DNA of 64,000 nucleotides from Bosea vaviloviae (GCF_001741865.1 NZ_CP017147.1:2967001-3031000), one strand, 5' to 3'; shown: positions 8,317-17,305, numbered from the stretch's first letter. The notes: generated by a model not told the origin, from the sequence alone. Numbers and translations: made by a program.

Positions 8317-9066
8317 ATGCAACATCAAGTCGTATCCCGCGATGAATGGCTCTTAGCCCGCAAGACCCATCTCGCCCACGAAAAGGCGTTCACTCGGCAG
8401 CGCGATGCCTTGAGCGCCGAGCGGCGCGCCTTGCCCTGGGTCAGGGTCGACAAGGACTATGTCTTCGAGGGGCGCGATGGCCGCCTGACGCTGGCGGATC
8501 TGTTCGGCGAAAACAGCCAGCTCGTGATCTATCATTTCATGTTCGGGCCGGGCTGGACGGAGGGCTGCTCGGGCTGCTCCTTCGTCTCCGACCATTTCGA
8601 CGGTGCCAATCTTCATCTGAAGCACCATGACGTCAGCCTGGTGGCGGTCTCGCGCGCGCCCTTCGCCGAGTTCCAGGCCTTCAAGCGGCGCATGGGGTGG
8701 GATTTCGACTGGGTCTCCTCGGCCGGCAGCGACTTCAACTACGATTTCCACGTCTCGCCGAGCCCAGCCGAACAGGCCGCCGGCCGCTATGAATACAATT
8801 ACGAGACGCGTGACGGGGAGGGCGGCGAGATGCCTGGCTTCTCGGTGTTCTATCGCAACGAGCAGGGCGAGATCTTCCATACCTACTCGTCCTATGAGCG
8901 CGGCTGCGACCTGCTCGTCGGCGCCTATAACTTCCTCGACATGACGCCGAAGGGCCGCAATGAGGACGAGATCATGGACTGGATGCGCCATCATGATCGC
9001 TACGAGGACAAACCCGCCGCGAAGGGGACCCCCGAGCCGGCGACCGCGAGCGCCTGCTGCAGCTGA
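8317..9066 (+). CDS. DUF899 thioredoxin-like family protein
   Basis: 249 residues. The DUF899 hallmarks are present: RRALPWVRVDKDYVF, LADLFGENSQLVIYHFMFG, and the GCSGCSFVSDHFDG loop that stands where thioredoxins have their CxxC. The end carries TASACCS with a Cys pair. The family is cytosolic and of uncertain biochemical role, thought to be thioredoxin-fold. It follows the ArsR/SRPBCC pair on the same strand and may belong to the same stress-type cluster. Confidence 0.92.
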   Translation: MQHQVVSRDEWLLARKTHLAHEKAFTRQRDALSAERRALPWVRVDKDYVFEGRDGRLTLADLFGENSQLVIYHFMFGPGWTEGCSGCSFVSDHFDGANLHLKHHDVSLVAVSRAPFAEFQAFKRRMGWDFDWVSSAGSDFNYDFHVSPSPAEQAAGRYEYNYETRDGEGGEMPGFSVFYRNEQGEIFHTYSSYERGCDLLVGAYNFLDMTPKGRNEDEIMDWMRHHDRYEDKPAAKGTPEPATASACCS

Positions 9067-9481
9067 CCGGCCGCATGAGATATCCCGCAGCCCTCATCCC
9101 GAGGAGCGGGCGCGGCCTGCGTCTCGAAGGATGCTCCAGCTTGCAGGCGAGCCTCCTGGAGCATGCTGCTTACGCTCGGAAACGCCGCGTCATCCTGGAC
9201 AAGCGGCGAAGCCGCGCAGCTCCGGGATCCATCGGAGGGCTCAGCACTCTACGATGGATCCCGGGACATCGCTGCGCGAAGCCCAGGACGACGGCGCGGT
9301 TGCGAGCCTAAGCAGCCTGCTCCAGGCGAATGGCTCCTCAGGATGAGGGCTGGAGTTTCCAAATGGGCTCTGAGCCCGTGCCGCGGCGTTTTGGCGCCCG
9401 CTTCATCGAGTGTGGCGCTGGCTGCCGGTTCTTTCCAACCGGTCTCGAACTAACCCGCCTCGAACCTATGGGAGTGAAACC
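9067..9481. repeat. Gene-free stretch with an interspersed inverted repeat
   Basis: Begins with a CCCTCATCCCGAGGAGCGGG-type arm near 9090 and ends with the inverse arm CTCCTCAGGATGAGGGCT near 9335-9353, then GGAGTTTCCAAATGGG. Related pieces occur at 15965-15980, 34726-34756 and 47178-47235. GGATCCATC...GATGGATCC arms lie inside. No coding sequence is supported. Confidence 0.6.
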
Positions 9482-10192
9482 ATGATGTATGTGCAGGGAT
9501 TCGTCGTCGCCGTTCCGGCCGCGAACAAGGAGGCCTATCGCAAGCATGCCGCTGAGGCCGCCCCGATCTTCAGGGAGTTCGGCGCGACCCGCATCGTCGA
9601 GGCCTGGGGCGACGACGTCCCCGACGGCAAGCTGACCGACTTCAAGGGCGCGGTGCAGGCGACGCCAGACGAGGTCGTCGTCTTCTCCTGGCTCGAATTT
9701 CCCGACAAGGCTGCCGCCGACGCCGCAAATGAGAAGATGATGAGCGACCCGCGCATGGAGGAGATGGGCGCGTCCATGCCCTTCGACGGCAAGCGCATGA
9801 TCCATGGCGGCTTCGCCTCGCTCGCCCAGCAGGGCGCCCGCGGTGGCATGGCCTATGTCGACGGCATGGTCGCCGCGGTTCCGGCCGACAAGAAGGAGGC
9901 CTATCGCGACTTCGCCAGGGATCATGGCGCGGTTTTATGCGAACACGGCGCCACCCGCGTCGTCGACAGCTGGGGCGAGGATGTCCCCGACGGCAAGCTC
10001 ACCGATTTCAAGCGGGCGGTGAAGGCGACGGGTGACGAGAAGGTGGTTTATTCCTGGATCGAGTGGCCCTCAAAAGAGGTCCGCGATGCCGGCTGGCAGA
10101 AGGTCATGGCCGATCCGCGGATGCAGCGCGAGATGCCCTTCGACGGCAAGCGCTTGATCCATGGCGGCTTCGCGCCGATCCTCGACGCCTGA
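9482..10192 (+). CDS. Tandem double-domain DUF1428 protein
   Basis: 236 residues made of two DUF1428 domains in tandem, about residues 1-118 and 120-236. Each repeats the same landmarks: [11 protein letters not shown] / [30 protein letters not shown] / [14 protein letters not shown], and [11 protein letters not shown] / [11 protein letters not shown]. Most family members have a single domain of about 120 residues that adopts a dimeric ferredoxin-like (dimeric alpha-beta barrel) fold, so this protein may be a covalently fused dimer. GGGAG precedes the ATG. It follows the DUF899 gene in the same orientation. Function unknown. Confidence 0.92.
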   Translation: MMYVQGFVVAVPAANKEAYRKHAAEAAPIFREFGATRIVEAWGDDVPDGKLTDFKGAVQATPDEVVVFSWLEFPDKAAADAANEKMMSDPRMEEMGASMPFDGKRMIHGGFASLAQQGARGGMAYVDGMVAAVPADKKEAYRDFARDHGAVLCEHGATRVVDSWGEDVPDGKLTDFKRAVKATGDEKVVYSWIEWPSKEVRDAGWQKVMADPRMQREMPFDGKRLIHGGFAPILDA

Positions 10193-10210
10193 GGCCGACG
10201 CCTTCGGCGG

Positions 10211-10422
10211 GGCGCGGGGAACCCCTCTCCCGCATCGAAGTCGGGTTTACCCGACTTCGACACTCTGAGTGCTGAACCCGGGTATACCCGGGTTCAGTGA
10301 GAGGGGCAGGGGTGAGGGTGTGCCCTCTCAGTAGAAGGCGCAGCGGCGCGGTTGCGCCCCAACAATCAGCGGCAGGCCCTCATCCCTGCCCTTCTCCCAT
10401 CCGGGAGAAGGGTTCCCCGCGA
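10211..10422. repeat. Cluster of palindromic repeats
   Basis: Between outer CCCCTCTC/GAGAGGGG arms lie a 26-base palindrome with TCGAAGTCGGGT arms (10235-10260), CACTCTGAGTG (10261-10271), and a 26-base perfect palindrome with CTGAACCCGGG arms (10272-10297). A second unit (about 10338-10422) with CCCTTCTCCCATCCGGGAG recurs at about 21694-21778. These are REP-like elements between the DUF1428 gene and the convergent SMP-30 gene. The rest of 10193-10574 shows no gene. Confidence 0.75.
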
Positions 10423-10574
10423 CGCCTCTCGACGAGGTGCGCAGCCTGGAGAATAACGCCATCGGTCATTGCTGAAGGCCGTCAGTGAAAGGCCATCCGC
10501 TTGGCTGCCGGAATGACGGAGAAGCCCCGGAGCGGCACGCCCTGGGGCTCCTCCATGAGTGACATCAGGCTGAT

Positions 10575-11801
10575 TCAGCCCGGCCCGGCGCCCTGCGTGC
10601 CGAGATAGACCGCGTAGATCGACTGGCTTGCGGCCATGAACAGCCGGTTGCGCTTGGGGCCGCCGAAGCAGATGTTGCCGCAGATTTCCGGCAACCGGAT
10701 GCGGCCGATCAATTTGCCCTCGGGGTTGAACACCGTGACGCCGTTATAGCCGACGGCGCGGCCGGCATTGGACGAGGCCCAGAGATTGCCCTCGACATCG
10801 CAGCGCAAGCCGTCCGGCCCGCAATTGATGCCGTCGATCACGCAATTCGAGAACAGCTTCTGGTTCGAGAGCTTGTTGTCGGCGCCGACATCGAAGACAT
10901 GGATGTCGCCCTTGCCGCCCGGCCCGGTGTCGCCCGGTCCCTTGCCGGTCGAGGCGACGTAGAGCTTCTTGTAATCGGGCGAGAAGCACAGGCCGTTGGG
11001 GTCGGGCACCTGCTGCTCGGTGACCACGAGGTCGATGCGCCCGCTCGGGTCCATCCTGTAGCAGTTCGTCGGCAGTTCGCGCTTGGCGAGGCCCACCCCC
11101 GGCGGCTGGCCGAGTCGCGGATTGATCTTGCCATTGGCGTTGCTCGGGCCGCCGGCCGCGTCCGGTGCGCCCTCATAGAGCTGGCCGCCATAGGGCGGGT
11201 CGGTGAACCAGTAGCTGCCGTCGGGATGAGCGACGATGTCGTTGGGCGAGTTCAGCTTCTTGCCTTGGAAAGCGTCGGCCAGCACGGTGGCCGAGCCGTC
11301 GAGCTCATAGCGCACGACGCGGCGGTTGAGATGCTCGCAGGAGAGCTGCCGGCCCTGGAAGTCGAAGCTGTTGCCGTTGCTGTTGCCCGAGGGCGTGCGG
11401 AAGACGCTGACATGCCCGTCATCCTCGATCCAGCGCAGTTGCCGGTTGTTGGGAATGTCGCTCCAGACCAGGTAGCGCCCCTGCGCGTTCCAGGCCGGCC
11501 CTTCCAGCCAGAGCCCGCCGGTCCAGAGCCGCTTGATGGCGCTGTTGGGCTGCGCCAGGCCGTTGAAGGAGGGATCGACCGCGATGATGTCGGGGTCCCA
11601 GAAATAGGTCGTAGGCGCGCCGCGCGGGCTGAAATCGCGCGGCGGGTTGGTGACGGTGGTCGGCGGTGCGGCGGGGGTGGCTGCAGTCTGCGCCAGAACG
11701 GGGCCGGCTGCCGCGGCGAGCACGCCGGCGCCGGTCGCTCTGATCAGGGCTCGCCGCGAAAGCGCGCCTTGCTGGGATGTCGCTTCATAGGGGTCTGTCA
11801 T
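10575..11801 (-). CDS. SMP-30/gluconolactonase-like secreted protein (Tat signal)
   Basis: About 408 residues from ATG 11801, chosen because GGGAGG lies five bases upstream; another ATG is directly before it. The N-terminus has SRRALIRATGAGVLAAAAGP, a twin-arginine signal followed by AQ cleavage, so it is exported folded. The rest is an SMP-30/LRE-like six-bladed propeller: LWTGGLWLEGPAWNAQGRYL, NGNSFDFQGRQLSCEH, LNSPNDIVAHPDGSYWFTDP, and DGLRCDVEGNLWASS. Proteins of this family are metal-dependent sugar lactonases or related hydrolases. Substrate not predictable. It is followed on the opposite strand by an unrelated permease. Confidence 0.9.
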   Translation of the reverse strand: MTDPYEATSQQGALSRRALIRATGAGVLAAAAGPVLAQTAATPAAPPTTVTNPPRDFSPRGAPTTYFWDPDIIAVDPSFNGLAQPNSAIKRLWTGGLWLEGPAWNAQGRYLVWSDIPNNRQLRWIEDDGHVSVFRTPSGNSNGNSFDFQGRQLSCEHLNRRVVRYELDGSATVLADAFQGKKLNSPNDIVAHPDGSYWFTDPPYGGQLYEGAPDAAGGPSNANGKINPRLGQPPGVGLAKRELPTNCYRMDPSGRIDLVVTEQQVPDPNGLCFSPDYKKLYVASTGKGPGDTGPGGKGDIHVFDVGADNKLSNQKLFSNCVIDGINCGPDGLRCDVEGNLWASSNAGRAVGYNGVTVFNPEGKLIGRIRLPEICGNICFGGPKRNRLFMAASQSIYAVYLGTQGAGPG

Positions 11802-11816
11802 CATAACCTCCCTCAA

Positions 11817-12167
11817 TTTTTATTGATTGAAACGATTTAGTCCGGGTGCTGCGCGCCCTCTCCGAGTGGCCTCCGATCCTTTCCGATGATGGGTTGCAGC
11901 GGCGTCGATTTCAAACGTTTAGAACATCGCTCCTGCGAAGGACGCAGGTCTCAGGATCGGCCGCACAGTTGCGCGCGGTCGAGCCCCCGTGGCAAGGGGG
12001 CTGCCTTGCCGCAGCCGCATGGGAAGAGCCCCGCCACGGTCCGGCTCTTGCTTGCCTGGCTCCTGTCCAGTCCATCCTGCCTTGGCATGCCGGCTCTGCC
12101 GCAGGCGCCTTGCCGTCGCGGACGAAATCGCCCACAGGATGCGCCTGAAAATCACCGGGCTCATCCC
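11817..12167. other. Intergenic stretch without a recognised gene
   Basis: About 350 bases between the divergent SMP-30-like and TauE/SafE genes. I see no convincing coding sequence, terminator or repeat. It must hold both promoters, but I cannot place them with confidence. Confidence 0.5.
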
Positions 12168-13001
12168 ATGTTTGCTGGAATACCGATCGGCGATCTCGTC
12201 TTCCTCGCCGTCTCGCTCATCGTCGCAGGCGCCTTCACCGGCGTGCTCGCGGGTCTTTTCGGTGTCGGCGGCGGCGCGGTCATCGTACCCGTGCTCTACG
12301 AGGTCTTCCGCGTCATCGGCGTGCCCGAAGAGGTGCGCATGCCGCTTTGCGTCGGCACCTCGCTCGCCATCATCATTCCGACCTCGATCCGCTCCTTCAA
12401 CGCCCATCGCGCCAAGGGGCTGGTCGATCTCGACATCCTCAAGGTCTGGGCCGTGCCGGTCGTGCTCGGCGTCCTCCTCGGCAGCTATGTCGCCCGCTTC
12501 GCGCCGCCTGATCTGTTCAAGATCGTCTTCGTCGTCGTCGCGGTTGCCAGCGCCATGCGCTTGCTCTTCGCTTCGGATCGCTGGCAGCTCGGCTCCGAGA
12601 TGCCGGGCCGGCCGTTGATGACGGTCTATGGCGGCATCATCGGCGTGCTCTCGGCCCTGATGGGCATCGGCGGCGGCCAATTGTCGAGCCTGTTCATGAC
12701 CTTCTATGGCCGCCCGATCCACCAGGCCGTTGCGACCTCCTCGGGGCTGGGCGTCCTGATCTCGATCCCCGGCGCGCTCGGCTTCATCTATGCCGGCTGG
12801 CCGAAGATGGACCTGCTGCCGCCGCTCTCGCTCGGCTATGTCTCCTTCATCGGTTTCCTGCTCTTCATCCCGACCTCGATCTGGACGGCCCCGATCGGCG
12901 CGCGCCTGGCGCATAGGCTCTCGAAGCGCAAGCTGGAGGTGGCCTTCGGGCTGTTCCTGCTGGTCATCGCCTCGCGCTTCCTCTGGTCGCTGCTTGTCTG
13001 A
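12168..13001 (+). CDS. TauE/SafE family sulfite exporter-like permease
   Basis: 277 residues, almost entirely hydrophobic, with about eight membrane segments. Each half carries the family glycine motif: AGLFGVGGGAVIVPVLY near the start and SALMGIGGGQLSSLFM near the middle. The family exports or imports organosulfonates, sulfite or other small anions. The specific cargo cannot be told from the sequence. The start at 12168 (MFAGIPIGDL) fits the family N-terminus. A GNAT gene follows 43 bases later on the same strand. Confidence 0.9.
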   Translation: MFAGIPIGDLVFLAVSLIVAGAFTGVLAGLFGVGGGAVIVPVLYEVFRVIGVPEEVRMPLCVGTSLAIIIPTSIRSFNAHRAKGLVDLDILKVWAVPVVLGVLLGSYVARFAPPDLFKIVFVVVAVASAMRLLFASDRWQLGSEMPGRPLMTVYGGIIGVLSALMGIGGGQLSSLFMTFYGRPIHQAVATSSGLGVLISIPGALGFIYAGWPKMDLLPPLSLGYVSFIGFLLFIPTSIWTAPIGARLAHRLSKRKLEVAFGLFLLVIASRFLWSLLV

Positions 13002-13044
13002 AGGGGCAAGTTCTGAAGGGGCAAGTGATGGAGGGAGGCAAGTG

Positions 13045-13536
13045 ATGGCAGCCCAGACCCGGAAAATCTGCATTCGCCATCTCACGCAAGCCGACCATCC
13101 GGCGCTGGTGGCGCTGATGGTCGAGATGCAGGGGCATTACCGCGTGCCGTGCCCGGAGCCGGCGCAGATCCTGGCCGGCATCGCGTCACCGCCTGCCGGC
13201 GTCGAGCTTCTGATCGCTGGGGATGGCGCGGCGCTGCTCGGCTTCGCCGCGGCGGCGGCGATCTATCCCGGACCCGGCCTGACCTCGGGCTTCTTCCTGA
13301 AGGAGCTTTACGTGGCGCGTGAGGCGCGCGGGGCCGGCATCGGCCGCGCCCTCATGCGCGCGCTTGCCGACCTCGCCTTGGCGCGCGGCCATAAGCGTCT
13401 CGACTGGACGGCGGACGCCGCCAATCCCGAATTGCTGCGCTTCTATGAGAGCCTGGGCGCGGTCGCGCAGCGGGAGAAAATCTTCTACCGGCTGGCGGGC
13501 GAAGCGCTCGTCGCAACAGCGGCAGGGTCGGAATAA
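13045..13536 (+). CDS. GNAT-family N-acetyltransferase
   Basis: 163 residues. Motif A is complete, LKELYVAREARGAGIGRALM near residues 85-105, containing the R/Q-x-x-G-x-G/A acetyl-CoA site. Motif B follows (LDWTADAANPELLRFYESLGA). GGGAGG precedes the start; an in-frame GTG directly before ATG 13045 is an alternative. The acceptor substrate is unknown. Confidence 0.9.
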   Translation: MAAQTRKICIRHLTQADHPALVALMVEMQGHYRVPCPEPAQILAGIASPPAGVELLIAGDGAALLGFAAAAAIYPGPGLTSGFFLKELYVAREARGAGIGRALMRALADLALARGHKRLDWTADAANPELLRFYESLGAVAQREKIFYRLAGEALVATAAGSE

Positions 13537-13555
13537 GCCCGCTCGGCGCCGCACC

Positions 13556-13688
13556 CGTCATTGCGAGGAGCGAAGCGACGAAGCAATCCAGGAGGACTGG
13601 GTAAGACGCGTCGCCAGTCCCCCTGGATTGCTTCGCTGAGCCTGTACTCGGGCTTGCCGAAGGCAAGACCGGGTGCTCGCAATGACGG
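13556..13688. repeat. Dispersed inverted repeat, family A copy 1
   Basis: Outer arms CGTCATTGCGAGG and CGCAATGACGG, inner arms GAAGCAATCCAGG and CCTGGATTGCTTCG. The same structure recurs at 15995-16083, 28562-28647, 47048-47136 and 56830-56910, always between genes. It has no coding potential and resembles a mobile palindromic element. Confidence 0.85.
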
Positions 13689-13699
13689 GCCGCGGGTGT

Positions 13700-13896
13700 T
13701 CAGTTTCGATCGACTTGCGCCCGCATGCGTTCCGGCAGCAGCGCCATCACCGCCAGCCGCTCGGCCTCGCTCATGCCAGCCCATTGCGCGATTCCGGGAG
13801 CGTCCGGCCGCAGCCCTGGCAGAGCTTGCTGGCGGGGTCGATCACGCAGATCTTGATGCAGGGACTCGATATGACTGGACTCGACGCAGTGGTCAC
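13700..13896 (-). pseudogene. DUF1289 zinc-ribbon-like protein gene, frameshifted
   Basis: Starts at GTG 13896, overlapping the TGA of cobS (GTGA). The first frame reads SSPCIKICVIDPASKLCQ then GCGRTLPE, the Cys-rich start of DUF1289. After GRTLPE the frame fails and hits a stop. Shifting by one base at about 13791-13793 restores IAQWAGMSEAERLAVMALLP, the exact continuation of the family, ending at a TGA at 13700-13702. The 197-base span is one base short of 66 codons. One A is missing from what would be GAAATC, so this is either a real -1 mutation or a homopolymer sequencing error. Confidence 0.8.
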
Positions 13897-14783
13897 AGCT
13901 TGGCCGCCCCCAGCATGAGTGCGAAGCCGAGATAGATCGCGATTTCGGAGAGCTGCTGCATCGCGCCGACGATATCGCCGGTCTGCCCGCCGATCAGGCG
14001 GCGGCAGAGCCGCTTGAAGACTATCCCGGTGCCGAAGCTGAGGAACCAGCCGAGCACCAGGCCGAAGGGGGGCGGGGAAAGCGAGGTGTCGAGAACGATC
14101 GCAAAGGCAGCCGACAGGCAAAATGCGATCAAGGCCGTGCGTCCCGTCGGCCGGCCGACCGCCACTGATGTGCCCTCCATGCGCGCCGGTTTCTCGGTCG
14201 CGAGCAGATAGATGCCCTCCGCGCGCGACCAGGGCGCGGCGATGAGGACAGCGCCGGCCGCCGCCCAGGGGCCCGCCGCCGCCAGGATCGCGGCCAGCGC
14301 GGTGACCCGCAGCAGCAGCGACAAGCTCAGCGCCATCGCCCCAAAAGTGCCGACGCGGCTGTCCTTCATGATCTCCAGGCGCCGTTCCGGGGTATGTCCG
14401 CCGAACAGCCCGTCAGCGGCGTCGGCGAGACCGTCCTCATGGAAGGCCCCGGTGGTGAGCACGAGCGCGGTGACGGCGAGCACGGCTGAAAGCGTCGGGT
14501 TGATGCCGGCAAGGCCCGCGCCCAGCAGGATCAGCGCGGCGGGCAGCGCGATGAGGAGGGCGGCGAGCGGCAGGGCGCGCGGTACCAGCCGGAAGTCCGG
14601 CATGGCGTGGACCTCGCCTTCGCTCGCCAGGCGCGGAAACGGCAGCCGCGAATAGAAGCGCACGCAGATCGCGGTTGCCGCCAGCCAGCCCGGCCAAGTC
14701 GGCTCGTCCTGCAATGACGGCTCGTCCTGAAATGTCGGCTCGTCTTGCGGGGTGTTTGTGCTCTCGGCCTGCGTCTCGCTCAT
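13893..14783 (-). CDS. cobS: Adenosylcobinamide-GDP ribazoletransferase (cobalamin synthase) CobS
   Basis: 296 residues, membrane protein. The family motif FHEDGLADAADGLFGG is present near the middle and binds Mg and the nucleotide; it is followed by RLEIMKDSRVGTFG. The enzyme joins adenosylcobinamide-GDP with alpha-ribazole phosphate in the last steps of B12 assembly at the inner membrane. The extra N-terminal 30 residues hold a short QDEP repeat before TWPGWLAATAICVRFYSRLP, where conserved sequence begins. Divergent from cobT, whose product supplies its substrate. Confidence 0.95.
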   Translation of the reverse strand: MSETQAESTNTPQDEPTFQDEPSLQDEPTWPGWLAATAICVRFYSRLPFPRLASEGEVHAMPDFRLVPRALPLAALLIALPAALILLGAGLAGINPTLSAVLAVTALVLTTGAFHEDGLADAADGLFGGHTPERRLEIMKDSRVGTFGAMALSLSLLLRVTALAAILAAAGPWAAAGAVLIAAPWSRAEGIYLLATEKPARMEGTSVAVGRPTGRTALIAFCLSAAFAIVLDTSLSPPPFGLVLGWFLSFGTGIVFKRLCRRLIGGQTGDIVGAMQQLSEIAIYLGFALMLGAAKL

Positions 14784-14864
14784 GCTGTTTCGCTCATGCC
14801 GTCCCGTTGTCCTCGATTGTCTTCATGCGTGCGAGCCTATAGCAGCAGCGGCGAGCCGGCCGCC

Positions 14865-15944
14865 ATGGCGAAGCGCCCGGTGCCCATCTCCGCATCGCCC
14901 GACGAGACGCCCATGCCCGCTTCCGGCTTGCCCTTCGACGATATCCGCCAGCTCATTGCCGCCATGCCCGGCCCCGACATGGCTGCGGCCAATGCGGTGC
15001 GTGCCCGCGACAAGGAGCTGACCAAGCCCGCCGGCAGCCTCGGCCGCATGGAGGAGATTGCCGAATGGCTCGCCGCCTGGCAGGCCAAGCCGATTCCGCG
15101 CGTCGACCGGCCGCTGGTCTGCGTCTTCGCCGGCAATCATGGCGTCGTGGCCCAGGGCGTCTCCGCCTTTCCGCAGGCGGTCACGCGCCAGATGCTGGAG
15201 AATTTCGCCGCCGGCGGCGCGGCGATCAACCAGATCTGCGCGGCCTTCGATATCGGCTTCAAGGTCTTCGACCTGGCGCTCGACCTGCCGACCGGCGATT
15301 TCACGCAAGGGGACGCGCTTGATGAGCGCGCCTGCGTCGCCACCATGGCCTTCGGCATGGAGGCGCTCGCGGGCGGGGCTGATCTGCTTTGTCTTGGCGA
15401 GATGGGCATCGGCAACACCACCTCGGCAGCTGCGATTTACGCCGCGCTCTATGGCGGCGATGCCGCGATCTGGTGCGGCCGCGGCACCGGCGTCGATGAT
15501 GCGGGTCTGAAGCGCAAGGTCGCCGCCGTCGAGGCGGGGCTCGCCCTGCACGCCGCCCATCTCAGCGACCCGCTCGAGGTCCTGCGCCGCTTCGGCGGGC
15601 GCGAGATCGCGGCGATCTGCGGTGCCATCATCGCCGCGCGCTCGCAGCGTATCCCGGTCATTCTCGACGGCTATGTCGTCACCGCCGCCGCTGCGATCCT
15701 GCACGCGCTGGAGCCGTCATCGATCGACCATTGCCTCGCCGGCCATCTCTCGGCCGAGGGCGCGCATGCGCAGGTCCTGGCCCGGCTCGGCAAGCAGCCG
15801 CTTTTGGCGCTCGACATGCGGCTGGGCGAGGGCACGGGCGCTGCGCTCGCCGCCTCGCTGGTCAAGGCCGCCGCCGCGATCCATTCCGGCATGGCGACCT
15901 TCGCTCAGGCTGGTGTGGCGGGGAAGGGGACGGCGGAGGCCTGA
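14865..15944 (+). CDS. cobT: Nicotinate-nucleotide--dimethylbenzimidazole phosphoribosyltransferase CobT
   Basis: About 359 residues from ATG 14865; ATG 14913 (MPASGLPFDD) is an equally plausible start closer to the usual family length. Recognisable blocks are KPAGSLGRMEEIAEWLA, VFAGNHGV, FPQAVTRQMLENFAAGGAAI, GEMGIGNTTSAAAIYAALYG, and LDMRLGEGTGAALA with the catalytic Glu near the C-terminus. The enzyme moves ribose phosphate from nicotinate mononucleotide to dimethylbenzimidazole. It shares an 80-base divergent promoter region with cobS. I see no cobalamin riboswitch there. Confidence 0.95.
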   Translation: MAKRPVPISASPDETPMPASGLPFDDIRQLIAAMPGPDMAAANAVRARDKELTKPAGSLGRMEEIAEWLAAWQAKPIPRVDRPLVCVFAGNHGVVAQGVSAFPQAVTRQMLENFAAGGAAINQICAAFDIGFKVFDLALDLPTGDFTQGDALDERACVATMAFGMEALAGGADLLCLGEMGIGNTTSAAAIYAALYGGDAAIWCGRGTGVDDAGLKRKVAAVEAGLALHAAHLSDPLEVLRRFGGREIAAICGAIIAARSQRIPVILDGYVVTAAAAILHALEPSSIDHCLAGHLSAEGAHAQVLARLGKQPLLALDMRLGEGTGAALAASLVKAAAAIHSGMATFAQAGVAGKGTAEA

Positions 15945-15964
15945 GCGCCGTTTGGCAATTTCGC

Positions 15965-16083
15965 GAGCCCTCATCCTGAGAGACGGGGCCGCATCGTCAT
16001 TGCGAGCGCAGCGAAGCAATCCAGGGAGGCGTAGAGCGAGCCCTCCTGGATTGCTTCGTCGCTGACGCTCCTCGCAATGACGG
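15965..16083. repeat. Dispersed repeats: CCCTCATCCTGAG piece plus family A copy 2
   Basis: 15965-15980 matches the CCCTCATCCTGAG element seen at 9090, 34740 and 47205. Family A (CGTCATTGCGAG...CAATGACGG) spans 15995-16083 with GCAATCCAGG/CCTGGATTGC inner arms. It sits between cobT and the convergent LysR gene. Confidence 0.8.
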
Positions 16084-16121
16084 GACACGCCGCCAGTGCC
16101 ACAGCCTTAGCTTCACAGCCC

Positions 16122-17030
16122 TCACCCAGAGGAGCCGTCGTCAGGCGCGTCTCCATCGCCGCCTTGCGTCAGCGCCTGCCGCAGGAAGTCGCAGAGCGCC
16201 CGCATGGCGGGGCTGGCCCGGCCAGGCGCCATGTGCAGCGCGATCTCGGAGGCCGGCAGGGCCGGCAAGCCGTCGGCCGTGTCGAGCAGGCGCAAGCCCG
16301 GCCGCGCCGTGCCGGCCTTGACGATGGTCAGGGCGGCGCCCGAAGCCGCCATGGCCTCGACCGCGCCGATGCTGGAGCTGCTGAACAGGATGCGCCAGCT
16401 CAGCCCCGCCGCGTTCAGGGCAGCGAGCCCCCATTCCCGGTACATGTTGGGCGCGCTGAGCAGAGCAAGCTTGAGGGGCTGTTCCAGTGACAGGCCATGT
16501 TCCAGCGACAGGCCATGCCGGTCGGAGCAGGCCCAGAGCGTCCGTTCGCTGCGCAGCACCTCGCCGCGCCCGTCGCCCTGCTTCTGGGTCGTGAGCACGA
16601 GGTCGAACTCTTCGCCGAGCCTGGTCAGCAGGTCCCGGGTGAAGCCGGTCGTGACCTCGAGCTCGACATCGGGATGGGAGCGCACGAAGCGGGCGAGCGT
16701 CTCCGGCAGCACGATCGTGGCATAGTCGTCCATCACCGCCAGCCGCACCGGCCCGCTCACGCTCTGCGCATCGGCGACGTCGAGCGCCTCGTCATGCAGC
16801 GCCACGATGCGGCGCGCATAACCCAGGAAATCCTCGCCGGCGCGCGTCAGCGCCACTTCATGGGGCGAGCGCTGCAGCAAGGTGTGGCCGACCAGCTCCT
16901 CCAGCCGGCGCACCTGCGAACTGATCGTCGACTGGCTGCGGAACAGCGCAGCCGCCGCCCGCGTAAAACTGCCCTTCTCGGCGATGGTCACCAGGCAGCG
17001 CATCAGGTCGATGTCGATGTTGCGGATCAT
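16122..17030 (-). CDS. LysR-family transcriptional regulator
   Basis: 302 residues from ATG 17030. The HTH is typical (MRCLVTIAEKGSFTRAAAAL, then SQSTISSQVRRLEELVG), followed by the periplasmic-binding-like effector domain (PVRLAVMDDYATIVLPETLA). Around residue 180 HGLSLE occurs twice in a row, from an 18-base tandem duplication at about 16484-16519. This copy-number feature may differ between strains. It is divergent from ilvD, separated by 275 bases, but nothing ties it to ilvD functionally. Confidence 0.92.
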   Translation of the reverse strand: MIRNIDIDLMRCLVTIAEKGSFTRAAAALFRSQSTISSQVRRLEELVGHTLLQRSPHEVALTRAGEDFLGYARRIVALHDEALDVADAQSVSGPVRLAVMDDYATIVLPETLARFVRSHPDVELEVTTGFTRDLLTRLGEEFDLVLTTQKQGDGRGEVLRSERTLWACSDRHGLSLEHGLSLEQPLKLALLSAPNMYREWGLAALNAAGLSWRILFSSSSIGAVEAMAASGAALTIVKAGTARPGLRLLDTADGLPALPASEIALHMAPGRASPAMRALCDFLRQALTQGGDGDAPDDGSSG

Positions 17031-17191
17031 GCGGTGTCTTCCCGACGCGCCTGCCGTCGAAACCTCCGGCCATGCCTGGTTATGCCAACTCCGGCGGGCC
17101 GTCTCCAGCTCCCTGCGATAGCGACTTGCGATCGGCCGCACCGATCCTGGAAATCGAAGAATTCAATTTTGCCGGCGGCGGCGCAGCGATT

Positions 17192-17242
17192 AGAGCAGGA
17201 TGCGAAAAAGTGGAGACCGGTTTTTCGCGTCGATCCTGCTCT
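17192..17242. repeat. Dispersed hairpin repeat, GCGAAAAAG/CCGGTTTTTCGC type, copy 1
   Basis: AGAGCAGGAT at the left pairs with ATCCTGCTCT at the right, and GCGAAAAA pairs with TTTTTCGC inside. A related element lies at 28485-28535. It sits 60 bases before ilvD. The rest of 17031-17305 shows no gene. Confidence 0.7.
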
Positions 17243-17305
17243 CACTCTTTGATGAGTGCCGGCGATTGTTTTGACGTCCAGTCTCCCGGGCGGAGAGGGT
17301 GAATC

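Noticed and set aside
14784..14864. Cobalamin riboswitch between cobS and cobT
   Set aside because: The gap is only about 80 bases and shows no B12-box-like core.
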